From Janthinobacterium sp. 344 (GTDB taxonomy: Bacteria; Pseudomonadota; Gammaproteobacteria; Burkholderiales; Burkholderiaceae_D), in NCBI RefSeq assembly GCF_900112025.1, contig NZ_FOKL01000002.1, positions 644,339 through 708,338 of the forward strand: a DNA stretch of 64,000 bases. The letters are read 5' to 3'. Below are positions 55,019-64,000 of the stretch, piece by piece. The notes below the pieces were generated by a model, which saw only the letters and a program-made list of their open reading frames with translations, was not told the DNA's origin and did not search any database. The translations under genes and the position numbers were made by a program. Each line of letters begins with the position of its first letter. The first letter of the stretch is position 1.

Positions 55019-55933
55019 ATGGAATTACGCCACCTGCGCTACTTCGTCGCGGTCGCCGAGGAAAGGAACTTCACGCGGGCCGCCGAGCGGCTGCACATCG
55101 CGCAGCCGCCGCTCAGCCGGCAGATGCAGCAGCTGGAGGAAACGCTGGGCGTGGCGCTGATCGAAAAGGGGACGCGGCCCTTGCGGCTGACGGAGGCGGG
55201 CGAGTTTTTCCTCGCCCACGCGCGCCCGCTGCTCGACCAGGTACGCGACCTGAAGGCCATGACGCAGCGCATCGGCAAGCTCGATCGCACCCTGTCGATC
55301 GGCTTCGTCGCCTCGACCCTGTATGGGGAATTGCCCGATGTCGTGCACCGCTATTGCGAACGCCACCCCGAGGTGGACGTGACCTTGCACGAGATGACGA
55401 CGGTGGAGCAGATCAAGGCGCTCAAGGAAGGCCGCATCGACGTGGGTTTCGGGCGCCTGAAAAGCGAGGCCCCCAGCATCCGCCGCATCCTGCTGCGCGA
55501 AGAGCGCCTGGTGGTGGCCCTGCCGCCCGGGCACCGGCTGGCGCATGGCGAAGGCGGCCTGCGCCTGACGGACCTGACGCATGAAACCCTGCTGGTGTAC
55601 CCGAAGGCGCCCCGGCCCAGCTTTGCCGACCAGGTGCTGGCCATGTTCAGCGACGGCAATGTCACGCCCGGCCTCGTCACCGAGGTGCGCGAGCTGCAGA
55701 TTTCCATGGGCCTGGTGGCGGCCGGCCAGGGGATTTCCATCGTGCCCGAAAGCGTGCAAGCCATGCACCACCGTAACGTCATCTACCGCAAGCTCGACGA
55801 CCAGCACGCGTTTTCCCCCATCTTCTTCAGCGTGCGGCACATGGACCGCTCGCCCGAGCTGGAAAACATCCTCGCCGCCGTGTATTCGATCTACGATGAA
55901 CACGGCATCGCGCACGCCAAGGAGAGCCTGTAA
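55019..55933 (+). CDS. catR: LysR-family regulator of the cat genes
   Basis: 304 residues with the LysR helix-turn-helix (FTRAAERLHIAQPPLSRQMQQLEETLG) and an effector domain with IGFVAS, FGRLKSEAPS and VPESVQAMHHRN. It is divergent from catB, as CatR/CatM/BenM usually are, and probably responds to cis,cis-muconate. The start at 55019 is preceded by GAAAGG at seven bases. Confidence 0.9.
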   Translation: MELRHLRYFVAVAEERNFTRAAERLHIAQPPLSRQMQQLEETLGVALIEKGTRPLRLTEAGEFFLAHARPLLDQVRDLKAMTQRIGKLDRTLSIGFVASTLYGELPDVVHRYCERHPEVDVTLHEMTTVEQIKALKEGRIDVGFGRLKSEAPSIRRILLREERLVVALPPGHRLAHGEGGLRLTDLTHETLLVYPKAPRPSFADQVLAMFSDGNVTPGLVTEVRELQISMGLVAAGQGISIVPESVQAMHHRNVIYRKLDDQHAFSPIFFSVRHMDRSPELENILAAVYSIYDEHGIAHAKESL

Positions 55934-55948
55934 CCGTGCTGCGCACCG

Positions 55949-56335
55949 CTACGACTGCGCGTCGGCCAGCAGTTCGGGGCGCAGCGCGCGGATGCGCAAT
56001 TCCGTGAAGTAGCCGCCCGCCTCGTTGTAGCGCAGGTAGTGACGGCCGCAGTCCAGGCAGCGGACCACCTGGCTCAGGTTGGCGGGATAAAAGCGCGGCG
56101 CGATGGGCGCGTCCACGCTGTCGTAGCGCGTCCCCTGCGGGTGGTATTCGGCGAAGGTCGGTTCCTCGTACGGGTCTTCGCGCAGGGTGCCGACTTCCTC
56201 AAACCGGTCCAGCGCCAGCGAGGTGGGAAGACGCTGCCAGGCATCGAGCGGGACGGCGCAGCAGCTGCATTTCCTGGTCACCAGCGCCGACGCGGCGGCC
56301 AGCGTGGACAAGGCGGGAAAATCGATGAATACCAT
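55949..56335 (-). CDS. Zinc-ribbon-like hypothetical protein
   Basis: 128 residues with two cysteine pairs: CSCC near 24 and CLDCGRHYLRYNEAGGYF near 93, which suggest zinc binding. The motif EEVGTLREDPYEEPTF between them is distinctive. I do not know its function. It is convergent with catR. Confidence 0.6.
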   Translation of the reverse strand: MVFIDFPALSTLAAASALVTRKCSCCAVPLDAWQRLPTSLALDRFEEVGTLREDPYEEPTFAEYHPQGTRYDSVDAPIAPRFYPANLSQVVRCLDCGRHYLRYNEAGGYFTELRIRALRPELLADAQS

Positions 56336-56410
56336 GGTTCAGCCATTGCAAAGGTGCGGCCTTTGGCAACGAGCCTGGCCGCGCCTTTGCATTCTAGCGG
56401 AATGCGTCTG

Positions 56411-57589
56411 TCAATGACCCATGAAGTCATTCCACTTCGGCAGCAGCACGATGCTGTTCGGGTTGAACCCCATGTTTTTCAAGGTATCGACGCTGCGCAC
56501 CACCGCCTCCTTTTTCAGGTCGATGACGGTGATGCTGCCATCGCTCATGCCCGGCAAATTGAGCAGCGCATTCTGCACGAAGGCATAGCGGCCGTCCCTG
56601 GTGAACGCCACGTGGTGCGCGCCTTCGGCGGCCGGTATGGATTTCACCAGCCGCGGCTTGCCGATGCCGCCCGTCAAATCAAAGAGATGCAGATGCCCCG
56701 GCTTGGCCGTCGTCAGGTACATGCGCGTGGCGCCCTTGTTGAAATACAACTCCAGCGGCACGCCCGCCTTTTGCGCGGCAAAGTCATGCACCTGCGCCGT
56801 GTCGAAATCCTTGGTGGCCGGATTCCACGTGGCCGTCCATACGGTGCCGCCGTACATATTGGCGACATACGCCACGGGCGGATTGCTGCCGGGGACAAAC
56901 AGCACTTCCACGGGCGCCTCGCCCGACGGCGACGGCTTCTTCGACAGTTTGTGCGTGCCCAGCACCTTGCCCGTGCTCGTTTCCACCACGCTGATCACTT
57001 CCCCCGCATCGCCCAGGTCTGTGGGACGGATGGTGCTCGTCAGCAGGGTGCGGTCGATGCCGTCGTGGACGGCCAGTCCGTGCGGATACGGCGCCGGCAG
57101 CTTGACGGTGCGCCCCGGCTTGTCGTGCACGGCGTCGCCTTCCAGCATGGCCTGCGATCCCATGCAGCTCAGGTACCAGCGCTTGTGGTCATCGGAAAAA
57201 ACGATGTCCTCGCCCACCTGGCAAGTGGGCACCTCGATGACCTTGATGGGCAAGTCCTTGTGGCGCATGTCCATCACGCGCAGTTGCGTCTTGCCCAGCG
57301 CCGTGATGTAGGCCTTGCTCATGTCGTGGTTGTAAAAAATATGGTGCGCCACCAGGTCCGGCGGCAGGGGAATGTCGCGCACGATCTTGCCGAAGTTGGT
57401 CGATTCGGGATCGACGTCGATGATGGCGATGCCTTCCTTGCGCGACGGTGGCGCGACAGGGCTTTTCAGCGACTTCAATGATTCGGGCGACTTGCTTTCG
57501 TAATTGACCATGGCCAGGATTTCAGCCGACGCGGGCAGCGCGGCCAGGCACGCCGCTGCCAGTGCAAACAGTATCTTTTTATTCTTCAT
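56411..57589 (-). CDS. Exported YVTN-type beta-propeller protein
   Basis: 392 residues with a signal peptide (cleavage near ASAE) and repeated beta-blade units (for example AHHVAFTRDGRYAFV, LLTSTIRP and AYVANMYGG). It is a second secreted propeller in this window, not closely similar to the one at 11 kb. It is divergent from the cupredoxin-like gene 150 bases away. Confidence 0.75.
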   Translation of the reverse strand: MKNKKILFALAAACLAALPASAEILAMVNYESKSPESLKSLKSPVAPPSRKEGIAIIDVDPESTNFGKIVRDIPLPPDLVAHHIFYNHDMSKAYITALGKTQLRVMDMRHKDLPIKVIEVPTCQVGEDIVFSDDHKRWYLSCMGSQAMLEGDAVHDKPGRTVKLPAPYPHGLAVHDGIDRTLLTSTIRPTDLGDAGEVISVVETSTGKVLGTHKLSKKPSPSGEAPVEVLFVPGSNPPVAYVANMYGGTVWTATWNPATKDFDTAQVHDFAAQKAGVPLELYFNKGATRMYLTTAKPGHLHLFDLTGGIGKPRLVKSIPAAEGAHHVAFTRDGRYAFVQNALLNLPGMSDGSITVIDLKKEAVVRSVDTLKNMGFNPNSIVLLPKWNDFMGH

Positions 57590-57739
57590 CGTCTCCCCTG
57601 CCCCATTCGAGTGTCATTGGAATTGTCAGACGGACGGCGCCCGGCGCCGGCCCACGCCGCTCATTCTACGGCGGCACTTTTTCAAACTGGCGTTTTTTTT
57701 CGGATGGCCAATGCTGAAAATCTTTCCTAGAATTTAAGG

Positions 57740-58168
57740 ATGAAAAAACCATCACACCTTCCATCCGTTTCCAGCCTGGGGCTGGCCATTTTCCTGCTGT
57801 GCGCATCGGCGCAAAGCCAGTCGCAGAGCGGCCCGGCGGCCAGGCAGCAGCAAGCGGAACAGCATGTGGCGCTGGCCATCGCGCAGCGCAAAATCGCGCC
57901 CAAACCGCCGACGCTACGCGTCCAACAGCACGACACAATCACGCTGGATTGGACTACCGACGAAATAGTCAGTATCCACTTGCACGGCTACGACCAGCTG
58001 CTGACGCTCAAGCCGGGCGAGAAGACAGCCATGCGCATCGACGCCAGCGTGCCAGGACGCTTCCCCGTCTCCGCGCATGGCTATGGCGCGCAGACGGCGC
58101 ACGCGGGCAAGCAGCACAAGCACCACCGCGAGGCGCCGCTGATCTACCTGGAAGTGCTGCCGCGATGA
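57740..58168 (+). CDS. Exported cupredoxin-like protein
   Basis: 142 residues: signal peptide (cleavage near ASAQS), a QHDTITLDWTTDEIVSIHLHGYD strand pattern and RFPVSAHGYGAQTAH near the end. These are cupredoxin-fold elements with histidines in place of the standard Cys-His-Met copper set. It is coupled to the next gene by an ATGA overlap. A possible -10 (TAGAAT, 57728-57733) lies only seven bases before the ATG. Confidence 0.65.
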   Translation: MKKPSHLPSVSSLGLAIFLLCASAQSQSQSGPAARQQQAEQHVALAIAQRKIAPKPPTLRVQQHDTITLDWTTDEIVSIHLHGYDQLLTLKPGEKTAMRIDASVPGRFPVSAHGYGAQTAHAGKQHKHHREAPLIYLEVLPR

Positions 58169-59565
58169 CGCGGCGCGCCGCCGCTCTCGGCCTGCTGGCC
58201 GCGCCATGTCTTGGGCACGCCCACGGTTTTGGCCAGCGCTACGACCTGCCCCTGCCGCTCTGGCTGTACTTGCTGGGCGCGGGACTGACGGTGGCGCTGT
58301 CATTCGCCTTCCTGGCCCTGTGGCGCCGCGACGATGCCGGTCCGCCTGACCGAGGCGACTACGCGCGCCCGCTCCTGCGCCATATTCCTGGCGCGCGCGC
58401 CATCGCCTTCGCGCTGCGCCTGCTGGTGCTGGCGCTGTATCTGCTGGTGATCGTGGCGGGCCTCGTGGGCGTGCAGAATCCCGTAAAGAATATCGCGCCC
58501 GCCATGGTCTGGGCCATCTGGTGGGTGGGCATGGCGTACGTGTCGGCGCTGCTGGGCGACCTGTGGGCGCTGGTCAATCCGCTCGACAGCGTGGCGCGCG
58601 CGGCGGCGCATCTGGCGCCCCGCTGGCGCGCGCCGCTGGCCTGGCCCTCCTGGCTCGACGGCTGGCCGGCCACCATGCTGTTTTTCTGCTTTATCTGGAT
58701 GGAGCTGAACTGGGAAGGCAGCGAACAGCCGGCCAGCCTGGCCTGGAGCATGCTGCTGTATTCCGCCTGCACGTGGGCAGGCATGGCGCTGTTCGGCCGC
58801 GCCGCCTGGCTGCGCCACGCGGAGGTGTTCCACGTCGTCTTCGGCTTGCTGGCGCGCTTCGCCCCCTTCACCGTCCGCGACGGCGCCTTGTACGTGCGCC
58901 CCTATGCGGCGGGATTGCTGACGACGCAGCCCGTGCGCCCCGCCTGCCTGGTGCTGGTGATCCTGATGCTCGCTTCCGTCAGCTTCGACGGCATGATGGA
59001 AACGCAGACGTGGTACGACGTCGTCGACGCCGTCCTTGCCGTGGCGCCGGGCACACTTGGCTGGATCACCACGGCCGCCCTGCTATTGATGCCGGCCCTG
59101 TTTCTGCTGGTGTTCCTGCTGTTTTGCGCGCTGATCGCCCGTTGCGGCGCCAGCGATGGCCAGCCTGCCCTGCCCCTGCCGCGCGTGGCCGGGCACTTCG
59201 TGCTGACCCTGGTGCCGATCGCCATCGCCTACCATTTCGCCCATTACCTCTCTTTCCTGGCGATGGCGGGCCAGTACCTGATTCCGCTGGCGTCGGACCC
59301 GCTGGGCCTGGGCTGGGACTTGTTCGGCACGCAGCTGTACTTTATCCGCCTGGGCATCGTCGACGCCAAGGTGGTGTGGTATGTGTCGCTGTTCGCCATC
59401 ATCGCCGGCCACGTGGCGGCAGTCTGGCTGGCCCACGTCTGCGCGCTGCGCCTGTACGCCAGCCGCCGCGCCGCCCTGCGCAGCCAGTATCCGATGCTGG
59501 CCCTGATGATCGCCTACACCTTGCTCAGCCTGTGGATCATCGCCCAGCCTATCGTCGGCGGCTAA
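58165..59565 (+). CDS. Polytopic membrane protein of unknown function
   Basis: 466 residues with about ten hydrophobic segments. The N-terminus has AHGFGQRYDLPLPLWLYLLGAG, and later ALLGDLWALVNPLDSVARAA and LTLVPIAIAYHFAHYLSFLAMAGQYLIPLASDPLG are distinctive. The conserved histidines and its coupling with a cupredoxin-like protein suggest a membrane complex of unknown role, possibly metal-related. Confidence 0.7.
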   Translation: MTRRAAALGLLAAPCLGHAHGFGQRYDLPLPLWLYLLGAGLTVALSFAFLALWRRDDAGPPDRGDYARPLLRHIPGARAIAFALRLLVLALYLLVIVAGLVGVQNPVKNIAPAMVWAIWWVGMAYVSALLGDLWALVNPLDSVARAAAHLAPRWRAPLAWPSWLDGWPATMLFFCFIWMELNWEGSEQPASLAWSMLLYSACTWAGMALFGRAAWLRHAEVFHVVFGLLARFAPFTVRDGALYVRPYAAGLLTTQPVRPACLVLVILMLASVSFDGMMETQTWYDVVDAVLAVAPGTLGWITTAALLLMPALFLLVFLLFCALIARCGASDGQPALPLPRVAGHFVLTLVPIAIAYHFAHYLSFLAMAGQYLIPLASDPLGLGWDLFGTQLYFIRLGIVDAKVVWYVSLFAIIAGHVAAVWLAHVCALRLYASRRAALRSQYPMLALMIAYTLLSLWIIAQPIVGG

Positions 59566-60880
59566 GCCGCTGTCGCCGCGCCAGGGCCAGTTCCAGCAGC
59601 ATCAGCAAGCTGCCGGAAACAAGCAGCAGCGGCATCAGCGCGCACATGCCCGCCGCCAGCAGCCAGGCCGGCGCGGAGGGTGAAGTCCAGGCGCCGGGCA
59701 GCAGCTTGGGCAGGCCCAGCGAGCCTGGCAGGCGCCGCTTGAAGAACATCACCCAGCCCGACACCAGCGAGAACAGCACGCTGGCGCCGAACAGCAGCAG
59801 CAAGGCCTGGTTCCACCAGCCGAATTCACCCCGGTGGAACGGGATGCCGATGGCCGTGGCCTTGCCGAACGCCGTCTGCGCCTCCCACCCCGCGTAGTAC
59901 AGGGGCTTGCCGCTGTAGGCGTCGAACTGCAGGTCGAAGCGCAGGGTGGGCCGGCTGCGGTCGGCCATGGTGGCGCGCCACACATCGTCCTGGCTGGCCG
60001 GCGCCGTCAGCTGCACGGCGATGGCGGGCGCATGGCTGCGCGCCACCTGCCACGCATCCTGCCAGTCGAGCGGAGCGCCCTCCTCGCGCGAATGCAGGCC
60101 GCGCGGCGCGGGCGGCGGCGCCTGGCCGCTGACGTCGCGCAGCGCGCGGATGCGCCCGCCCGCCTGCTGGCTCCACGTCAGCCCCGTGGCCAGGATCACA
60201 AAACTCACCAGTCCCAGCGCCACGCCCAGGAACGCATGCCACTGGCGCCAGCCATTGCGGCCCCGCGCGCCGCGCTTCGGCACGCCCGCTTGCGCGCCGC
60301 GCGGCCACCACAGGAGCACGCCCGTCACCAGCATCACCATCAGCCAGCTGGCCGCCAGTTCGATCATCCAGCGCCAGCCATCGCTTTGCAGCAGGCGCGA
60401 ATGCAGCTTTTTCGCCCAGTTGCCGAAGCGTTCGCCGCTGGCCAGCGTGCCCAGCACGCGCGCGTCATGCGGATTCACGTACACGATGATGGCTTGCGCG
60501 GGCAGGCCAAAGACCGGCTTGACGGCGACAGCATGTCCGCCATGGCCAGCATGCTCGTCCACGCCGCCGCCGGGCGGCGCGAACGCCACCTGCACCGCGT
60601 CATCGTGCTGAAACGGCGGCACCACGTGCTGCACTTGCCAGCCACGCGGTGCCGCCCGTTCCGCCGCCGCCACGGCGGCGTCCAGCGGCAGCATGGATGC
60701 CTGCGGCGCCACATGGTCGAGATGCTGGTACAGCCTGGCCTCGATCTGCGGCGTAAACACATACAAAATGCCCGTCAGGGTGGCAATCAGGGCAAACGGC
60801 GAGGCGATCAGCGCGGCCCAGAAGTGGATGCGCCAGTACAGGCTTTTACGGCGCGCGATGAGAAAGGTGTGATCGTCCAT
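59549..60880 (-). CDS. PepSY-associated membrane protein (iron/copper-related)
   Basis: 443 residues with four or five membrane helices: the opening RRKSLYWRIHFWAALIASPFALIATLTGILYVF, a periplasmic loop with PepSY-like GWQVQHVVPP and a histidine-rich HAGHGGHAV stretch, then KLHSRLLQSDGWRWMIELAASWL and WRQWHAFLGVALG. Family members act as ferric reductases or as TonB-linked uptake partners. It lies 8 bases after the TonB receptor on the same strand. Confidence 0.85.
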   Translation of the reverse strand: MDDHTFLIARRKSLYWRIHFWAALIASPFALIATLTGILYVFTPQIEARLYQHLDHVAPQASMLPLDAAVAAAERAAPRGWQVQHVVPPFQHDDAVQVAFAPPGGGVDEHAGHGGHAVAVKPVFGLPAQAIIVYVNPHDARVLGTLASGERFGNWAKKLHSRLLQSDGWRWMIELAASWLMVMLVTGVLLWWPRGAQAGVPKRGARGRNGWRQWHAFLGVALGLVSFVILATGLTWSQQAGGRIRALRDVSGQAPPPAPRGLHSREEGAPLDWQDAWQVARSHAPAIAVQLTAPASQDDVWRATMADRSRPTLRFDLQFDAYSGKPLYYAGWEAQTAFGKATAIGIPFHRGEFGWWNQALLLLFGASVLFSLVSGWVMFFKRRLPGSLGLPKLLPGAWTSPSAPAWLLAAGMCALMPLLLVSGSLLMLLELALARRQRLSRRR

Positions 60881-60888
60881 GCTGAGTC

Positions 60889-63000
60889 TCACAGTGCGCC
60901 GTAGGTATAGGACAGGCCCAGCATCACGCTGCGCGGCGCGCCAGGCGTGTACTGGTTCTGCGTATTGGCCACGTAGCTGCCCACGCCCGAGTAGCTGCTG
61001 CTGGCCGAATCGGCATAGCGCTTGTCCATCAGATTGCGCACCTGCGCCCACGCCTCCAGTCCGCGCGCGAGCCGGTAGCTGGCGCGCAGGTTCAGCAGCG
61101 CGTGGCCGCCATACTCCACCGTGTTGGCGTTGTTCATCCAGTAGCGGCCCTGATGCACGGCTTCGAGGGCGATACGCGCGCCCGTCACGGGCTGGTAGCC
61201 GATCTCGAACGAGGTGATGTCGCGCGGCGCCTGCGGCATGCTGCGCCCGCTGTAATCGAGGGTGCTGGAGAGCTGGTAGCGCAGGTAGCGGTGGCGCGCG
61301 ATCGCCGTGGCGAAGCGCGCGTCGAACGGGCCGCTGGCGTAGTGCAGGCCCAGCTCCAACCCTTCGCTGCGCGTGCGTCCCGCATTGCGGTTTTCGCTGT
61401 TCCCCGGCGAGAGCGTATAGCTGACGATGGTGTCGCGCCCGTCGAGCCGGTACAGCGCCGTGTCGAGTTTCAGGCGGCCTTGCAGGAAGGCCCAGCGCAG
61501 GCCCAGCTCATAGTTGTTGTAGACCGACGGCCGCAGGTCGGCGATGCCCGTCTTGCCATACAGCTGGCTCACCTCGGGCGGCGTAAAACCCTGGCTGACG
61601 TTCGCATACGCGCTGCCCGCATGGCCGATGGCGTAGGTGGCGCCCAGCTTCGGGCTGAAGTGCGAAAAGCTGCGCGACTCGTCCGGCGCGCCGTAATCGG
61701 CACTGCCGCCGGGCGCCAAGTGGTTATGGTAGTCGTAGCGGATGGCGTCCGAACGGCCGCCCAGCACCACGCGCGTGCCGGCCAGCGGGGACCATTCCCA
61801 CTGCGCGAAGACGGCCGTGTTGAGAATGTCCGTCCGGTAGTCGCGCACGCCCTGCGGATTGGACGCATTGGCCAGGGCATAGCGCAGATAGCGGCCCGTG
61901 GCCGCATCGCGCACGATGGACAGGTTGTCGCTGACAAAGGGATTGTCGCTCTTGTCCACGTACACGCCGGCGACCAGGCGCGAACGCAGCCACGCGAATT
62001 CCTGCTGGTGCTTCACGTCCAGCCCCAGCGAATCGACATGATTGTTGTTGATGACGCCCTTGCACAGCATGCCGGCGCAGCTGCCGATGGAATACGCGGG
62101 TAGCTGTCCATGGTCGTTCTTGCGCGTAAAAACGGTGACGGTGCTCGTGCCATTGGCCGTCGTCGCGCCCTCCCACGCCAGGTTCATGCGCGTGGTCTTG
62201 TCCTTGCGATAGGTAAACGTGTTCAGGCTCTTGCCCGGATTGGCGCGGTAGTCGTTCTCGAACAGGCTGCCCGTCATCGCGGCGTCGAGATCCGTGTGGA
62301 CGAGGGTGGCGCGCAGCTGCGAGGTGGGGCTGAGCGCATAGTCGGCGCGCAGCGAAAACGAATCCTTGTCGCCATAGCTGTACTCTTGCCAGTTGTCGCG
62401 CGAACGGCGCGAACTGTAGTGGGAAAAGCGCAGTCCCAGCGGACCCCAGGTATCGCTGGCGGACGTGTCGTAGCGGGTGAAGCCGCCCACATTATCGCGC
62501 CGCACGCCGACGCTGGCCGTGGGTGTCGCGCTGGCGCCGGCCGTGAGGAAATTGACGGCGCCGCCCACGGCATTGCTGCCATACAGCGAGGAGGCGGCGC
62601 CCTTCACCACTTCCACGCCGCCGGCGCCCGCCATGTTCATCTCGTTGAGCGAATTGTGGTTGAAGACGCCCAGCGGGCGGATGGGAATGCCGTCTTCCAG
62701 GTACTGGTAGACGGCATTCGTGCCGATCGGCTGGCGGATGCTCATGCTGTGCTGCTCGTTGCCCAGGTCGTTCCAGTACACGCCGGCGATGCGGTTGAGG
62801 ATATCGCCCATGGTCTTGGGCTTGTCGCGTTCCAGCGTCTGCGCATTGACGACGCCGATCGCCTGCGGCGTCTCGGACAGCCACGCTTGCGCGCGCGAGC
62901 CGGAAACGACGACGGTGTCGATGGCGTGATCGGACTGCGCCTGCGCGCAGGAATAGGCCACGGTGATGGCCACGGCCGACACCAACAGTTTTTTGTTCAT
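60889..63000 (-). CDS. TonB-dependent receptor (probable metal uptake)
   Basis: 703 residues: signal peptide (cleavage near AQAQS), plug motifs DTVVVSGSRAQAW and GGVEVVKGAASSLYGSNAVGGAVNFL, and a C-terminal barrel. It is followed by a PepSY membrane protein and preceded by a DUF2946 protein, a grouping often seen around copper or siderophore uptake. The ligand cannot be fixed from sequence. Confidence 0.92.
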   Translation of the reverse strand: MNKKLLVSAVAITVAYSCAQAQSDHAIDTVVVSGSRAQAWLSETPQAIGVVNAQTLERDKPKTMGDILNRIAGVYWNDLGNEQHSMSIRQPIGTNAVYQYLEDGIPIRPLGVFNHNSLNEMNMAGAGGVEVVKGAASSLYGSNAVGGAVNFLTAGASATPTASVGVRRDNVGGFTRYDTSASDTWGPLGLRFSHYSSRRSRDNWQEYSYGDKDSFSLRADYALSPTSQLRATLVHTDLDAAMTGSLFENDYRANPGKSLNTFTYRKDKTTRMNLAWEGATTANGTSTVTVFTRKNDHGQLPAYSIGSCAGMLCKGVINNNHVDSLGLDVKHQQEFAWLRSRLVAGVYVDKSDNPFVSDNLSIVRDAATGRYLRYALANASNPQGVRDYRTDILNTAVFAQWEWSPLAGTRVVLGGRSDAIRYDYHNHLAPGGSADYGAPDESRSFSHFSPKLGATYAIGHAGSAYANVSQGFTPPEVSQLYGKTGIADLRPSVYNNYELGLRWAFLQGRLKLDTALYRLDGRDTIVSYTLSPGNSENRNAGRTRSEGLELGLHYASGPFDARFATAIARHRYLRYQLSSTLDYSGRSMPQAPRDITSFEIGYQPVTGARIALEAVHQGRYWMNNANTVEYGGHALLNLRASYRLARGLEAWAQVRNLMDKRYADSASSSYSGVGSYVANTQNQYTPGAPRSVMLGLSYTYGAL

Positions 63001-63075
63001 GTGATTCTCGTTGAAGTATGCGGATGCGACCCGTCACGCCGGTGGGCGGACAGGTCGGACTGGACAATGCAAAAC

Positions 63076-63483
63076 TCAGACGAAAACAGGCGGCGCGCGC
63101 GACTGCGCGGTGTTCCAGATGAACAGCGGTGCGGGAGACTGGTAGTACAGCGCGGGGAAAATGGCCGTGCCCATGGCGACGGGCAGCGGCAGCACGGGGC
63201 TGGCGGGCGGCAAGCCGACGGAACCCGCATGCGTGGAGCAGAAGGCGCAATGCTCCATCTGCATGGCCTTGCCGGCGGACTTGCCATCGGCGGCGCCGTC
63301 ATCGGCTGGATCAAGCTGCACAAAACGGATGCCGGCCACCGAGCAGATTTCCGCCCAGCCGGAGCCGGATTGCTGCTTGGCGTTGGCGACGGCCTGGGAA
63401 ATCGATGGCGCGAGCGCCGCCAGCAGGATCGCGAAGCAGGCGATCCAGGCGGCGAAGCGGCGCGTGAACAAGGTCATTCCCAT
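63076..63483 (-). CDS. DUF2946-type small exported protein
   Basis: 135 residues with an N-terminal hydrophobic segment and the DUF2946 pattern: EICSVAGIRFVQLD, EHCAFCSTHA and a hydrophobic second half. The CxxC-like HCAFC segment suggests metal binding. It is the first gene of the group with the TonB receptor and PepSY protein. An internal ATG at 63477 is an alternative start. Confidence 0.75.
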   Translation of the reverse strand: MGMTLFTRRFAAWIACFAILLAALAPSISQAVANAKQQSGSGWAEICSVAGIRFVQLDPADDGAADGKSAGKAMQMEHCAFCSTHAGSVGLPPASPVLPLPVAMGTAIFPALYYQSPAPLFIWNTAQSRAPPVFV

Positions 63484-63530
63484 GGCCGCATTTTACCAGC
63501 GGCCGCGGGGAGTGGGTAGCGGAAGGCGCC

Positions 63531-64000
63531 TCAGGCGGCCGGACAGGCGGCGCCGCCGTTGTCAAAACCACGCACGACAGCGGCCATGTCGGTGGCGATG
63601 CGGGCCACGGCGCGGCGGTGGCCCGTCACCAGTTCATCGTAGCCGGCGCCCACCTTTTCATTGGCCACCGTGCGGCACGTCACCACCTTGCTGCTGGACA
63701 GCTGGCGCACGCTCCAGACGGCGTCGATCAGCGCGTACTGGCCCATCACGGATTCGAAGCGCTGCACATTGGTGCTGATGCGGTACACGGGCAGGTTGTC
63801 GGGATGCGGCGTGCGGAACACATCGATGGCGCCCAGGTCGTTCGTCACGGCCGTGGACAGGGCCTGGCCGATCTCGCCGGCCAGCGGTCCCGCCCAGCGC
63901 TGCTGCTCCAGCAGCTCGATGCGGCCCGACGGCGCCGTCACCACGAACTGGTTGCGGCTCACCTGCTGCGGCACGCTGACGGCCAGCATCTCGACATAGT
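63531..64000 (-). CDS. pqiC: PqiC-family lipoprotein (truncated by the window edge)
   Basis: The last about 156 residues of a PqiC/ABC-type transport auxiliary lipoprotein: the LAVSVPQQVSRNQFVV strand, RIELLEQQRWAGPLAGEI and a conserved C-terminal part. The PqiABC system moves lipids between membranes. The N-terminus and signal lie beyond the window. Confidence 0.82.
   Translation of the reverse strand, partial: YVEMLAVSVPQQVSRNQFVVTAPSGRIELLEQQRWAGPLAGEIGQALSTAVTNDLGAIDVFRTPHPDNLPVYRISTNVQRFESVMGQYALIDAVWSVRQLSSSKVVTCRTVANEKVGAGYDELVTGHRRAVARIATDMAAVVRGFDNGGAACPAA

Overview
The window looks like a chromosome segment from a high-GC betaproteobacterium of the Oxalobacteraceae (Janthinobacterium, Massilia or Duganella type). 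This is inferred from gene content: an intracellular PHB depolymerase and a PHA-system protein, a standalone RsxB next to nth, rplU-rpmA-obgE-proB, and a catBC-pcaD cluster with catR. No 16S gene or other species-level marker is present.

Layout. 0.1-6.4 kb: a HigBA-type toxin-antitoxin pair, a TAXI-type binding protein, a glutathione S-transferase, a small unknown protein and a large bifunctional penicillin-binding protein. 6.8-11.3 kb: five minus-strand genes, four of them joined by overlapping stop/start codons (beta-propeller, polysaccharide deacetylase, sterol-desaturase-like hydroxylase, EI24 membrane protein), followed by a CinA-like protein. 11.5-12.9 kb: FKBP isomerase, acyl-CoA-binding protein, GNAT acetyltransferase. 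12.9-16.8 kb: a proVWX-type betaine/proline importer with a long, possibly structured leader. 16.9-21.3 kb: PHA-system protein, a cytoplasmic zinc protease with an emfourin-like inhibitor, FdxA and PhaZ. 21.3-25.6 kb: an exported DOPA-dioxygenase-like protein, a TonB receptor and a periplasmic binding protein.

25.9-27.2 kb: rsxB and nth. 27.3-34.1 kb is the most striking part: five tightly packed genes for two adenylate-forming ligases (one fused to a zinc-ribbon and methyltransferase-like region, one fused to a carrier-protein domain), an SGNH/DltD-like protein, an MBOAT acyltransferase and a 46-residue membrane microprotein ending in FRYGQL. This is the logic of the Gram-positive dlt pathway (activate, load on carrier, export via MBOAT, pass through a tyrosine on a microprotein, deliver by a DltD-like transferase) in a Gram-negative setting, with unusual ligase architecture. 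I consider it the best candidate for an undescribed system.

34.1-42.7 kb is mostly conserved: proB, obgE, rpmA, rplU, ispB, a small arsR-arsC-arsH operon without an efflux pump, an AsmA-family protein and tRNA-Pro(CGG). From the tRNA to about 49.7 kb the sequence looks like an accessory island: sparse or degraded coding, an operon of two glycosyltransferases, a secreted protein, a ferritin-like diiron protein and a fatty-acid desaturase, then AT-rich small genes and a PAAR-like gene remnant.

49.7-55.9 kb: GntP and sodium-solute transporters beside the muconate branch of the catechol pathway (catB, catC, pcaD, catR; catA absent). 56-63.5 kb: a secreted propeller protein, a cupredoxin-like protein with a polytopic membrane partner, and a PepSY/TonB-receptor/DUF2946 group suggestive of metal handling. 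The window ends inside a PqiC-like lipoprotein gene.
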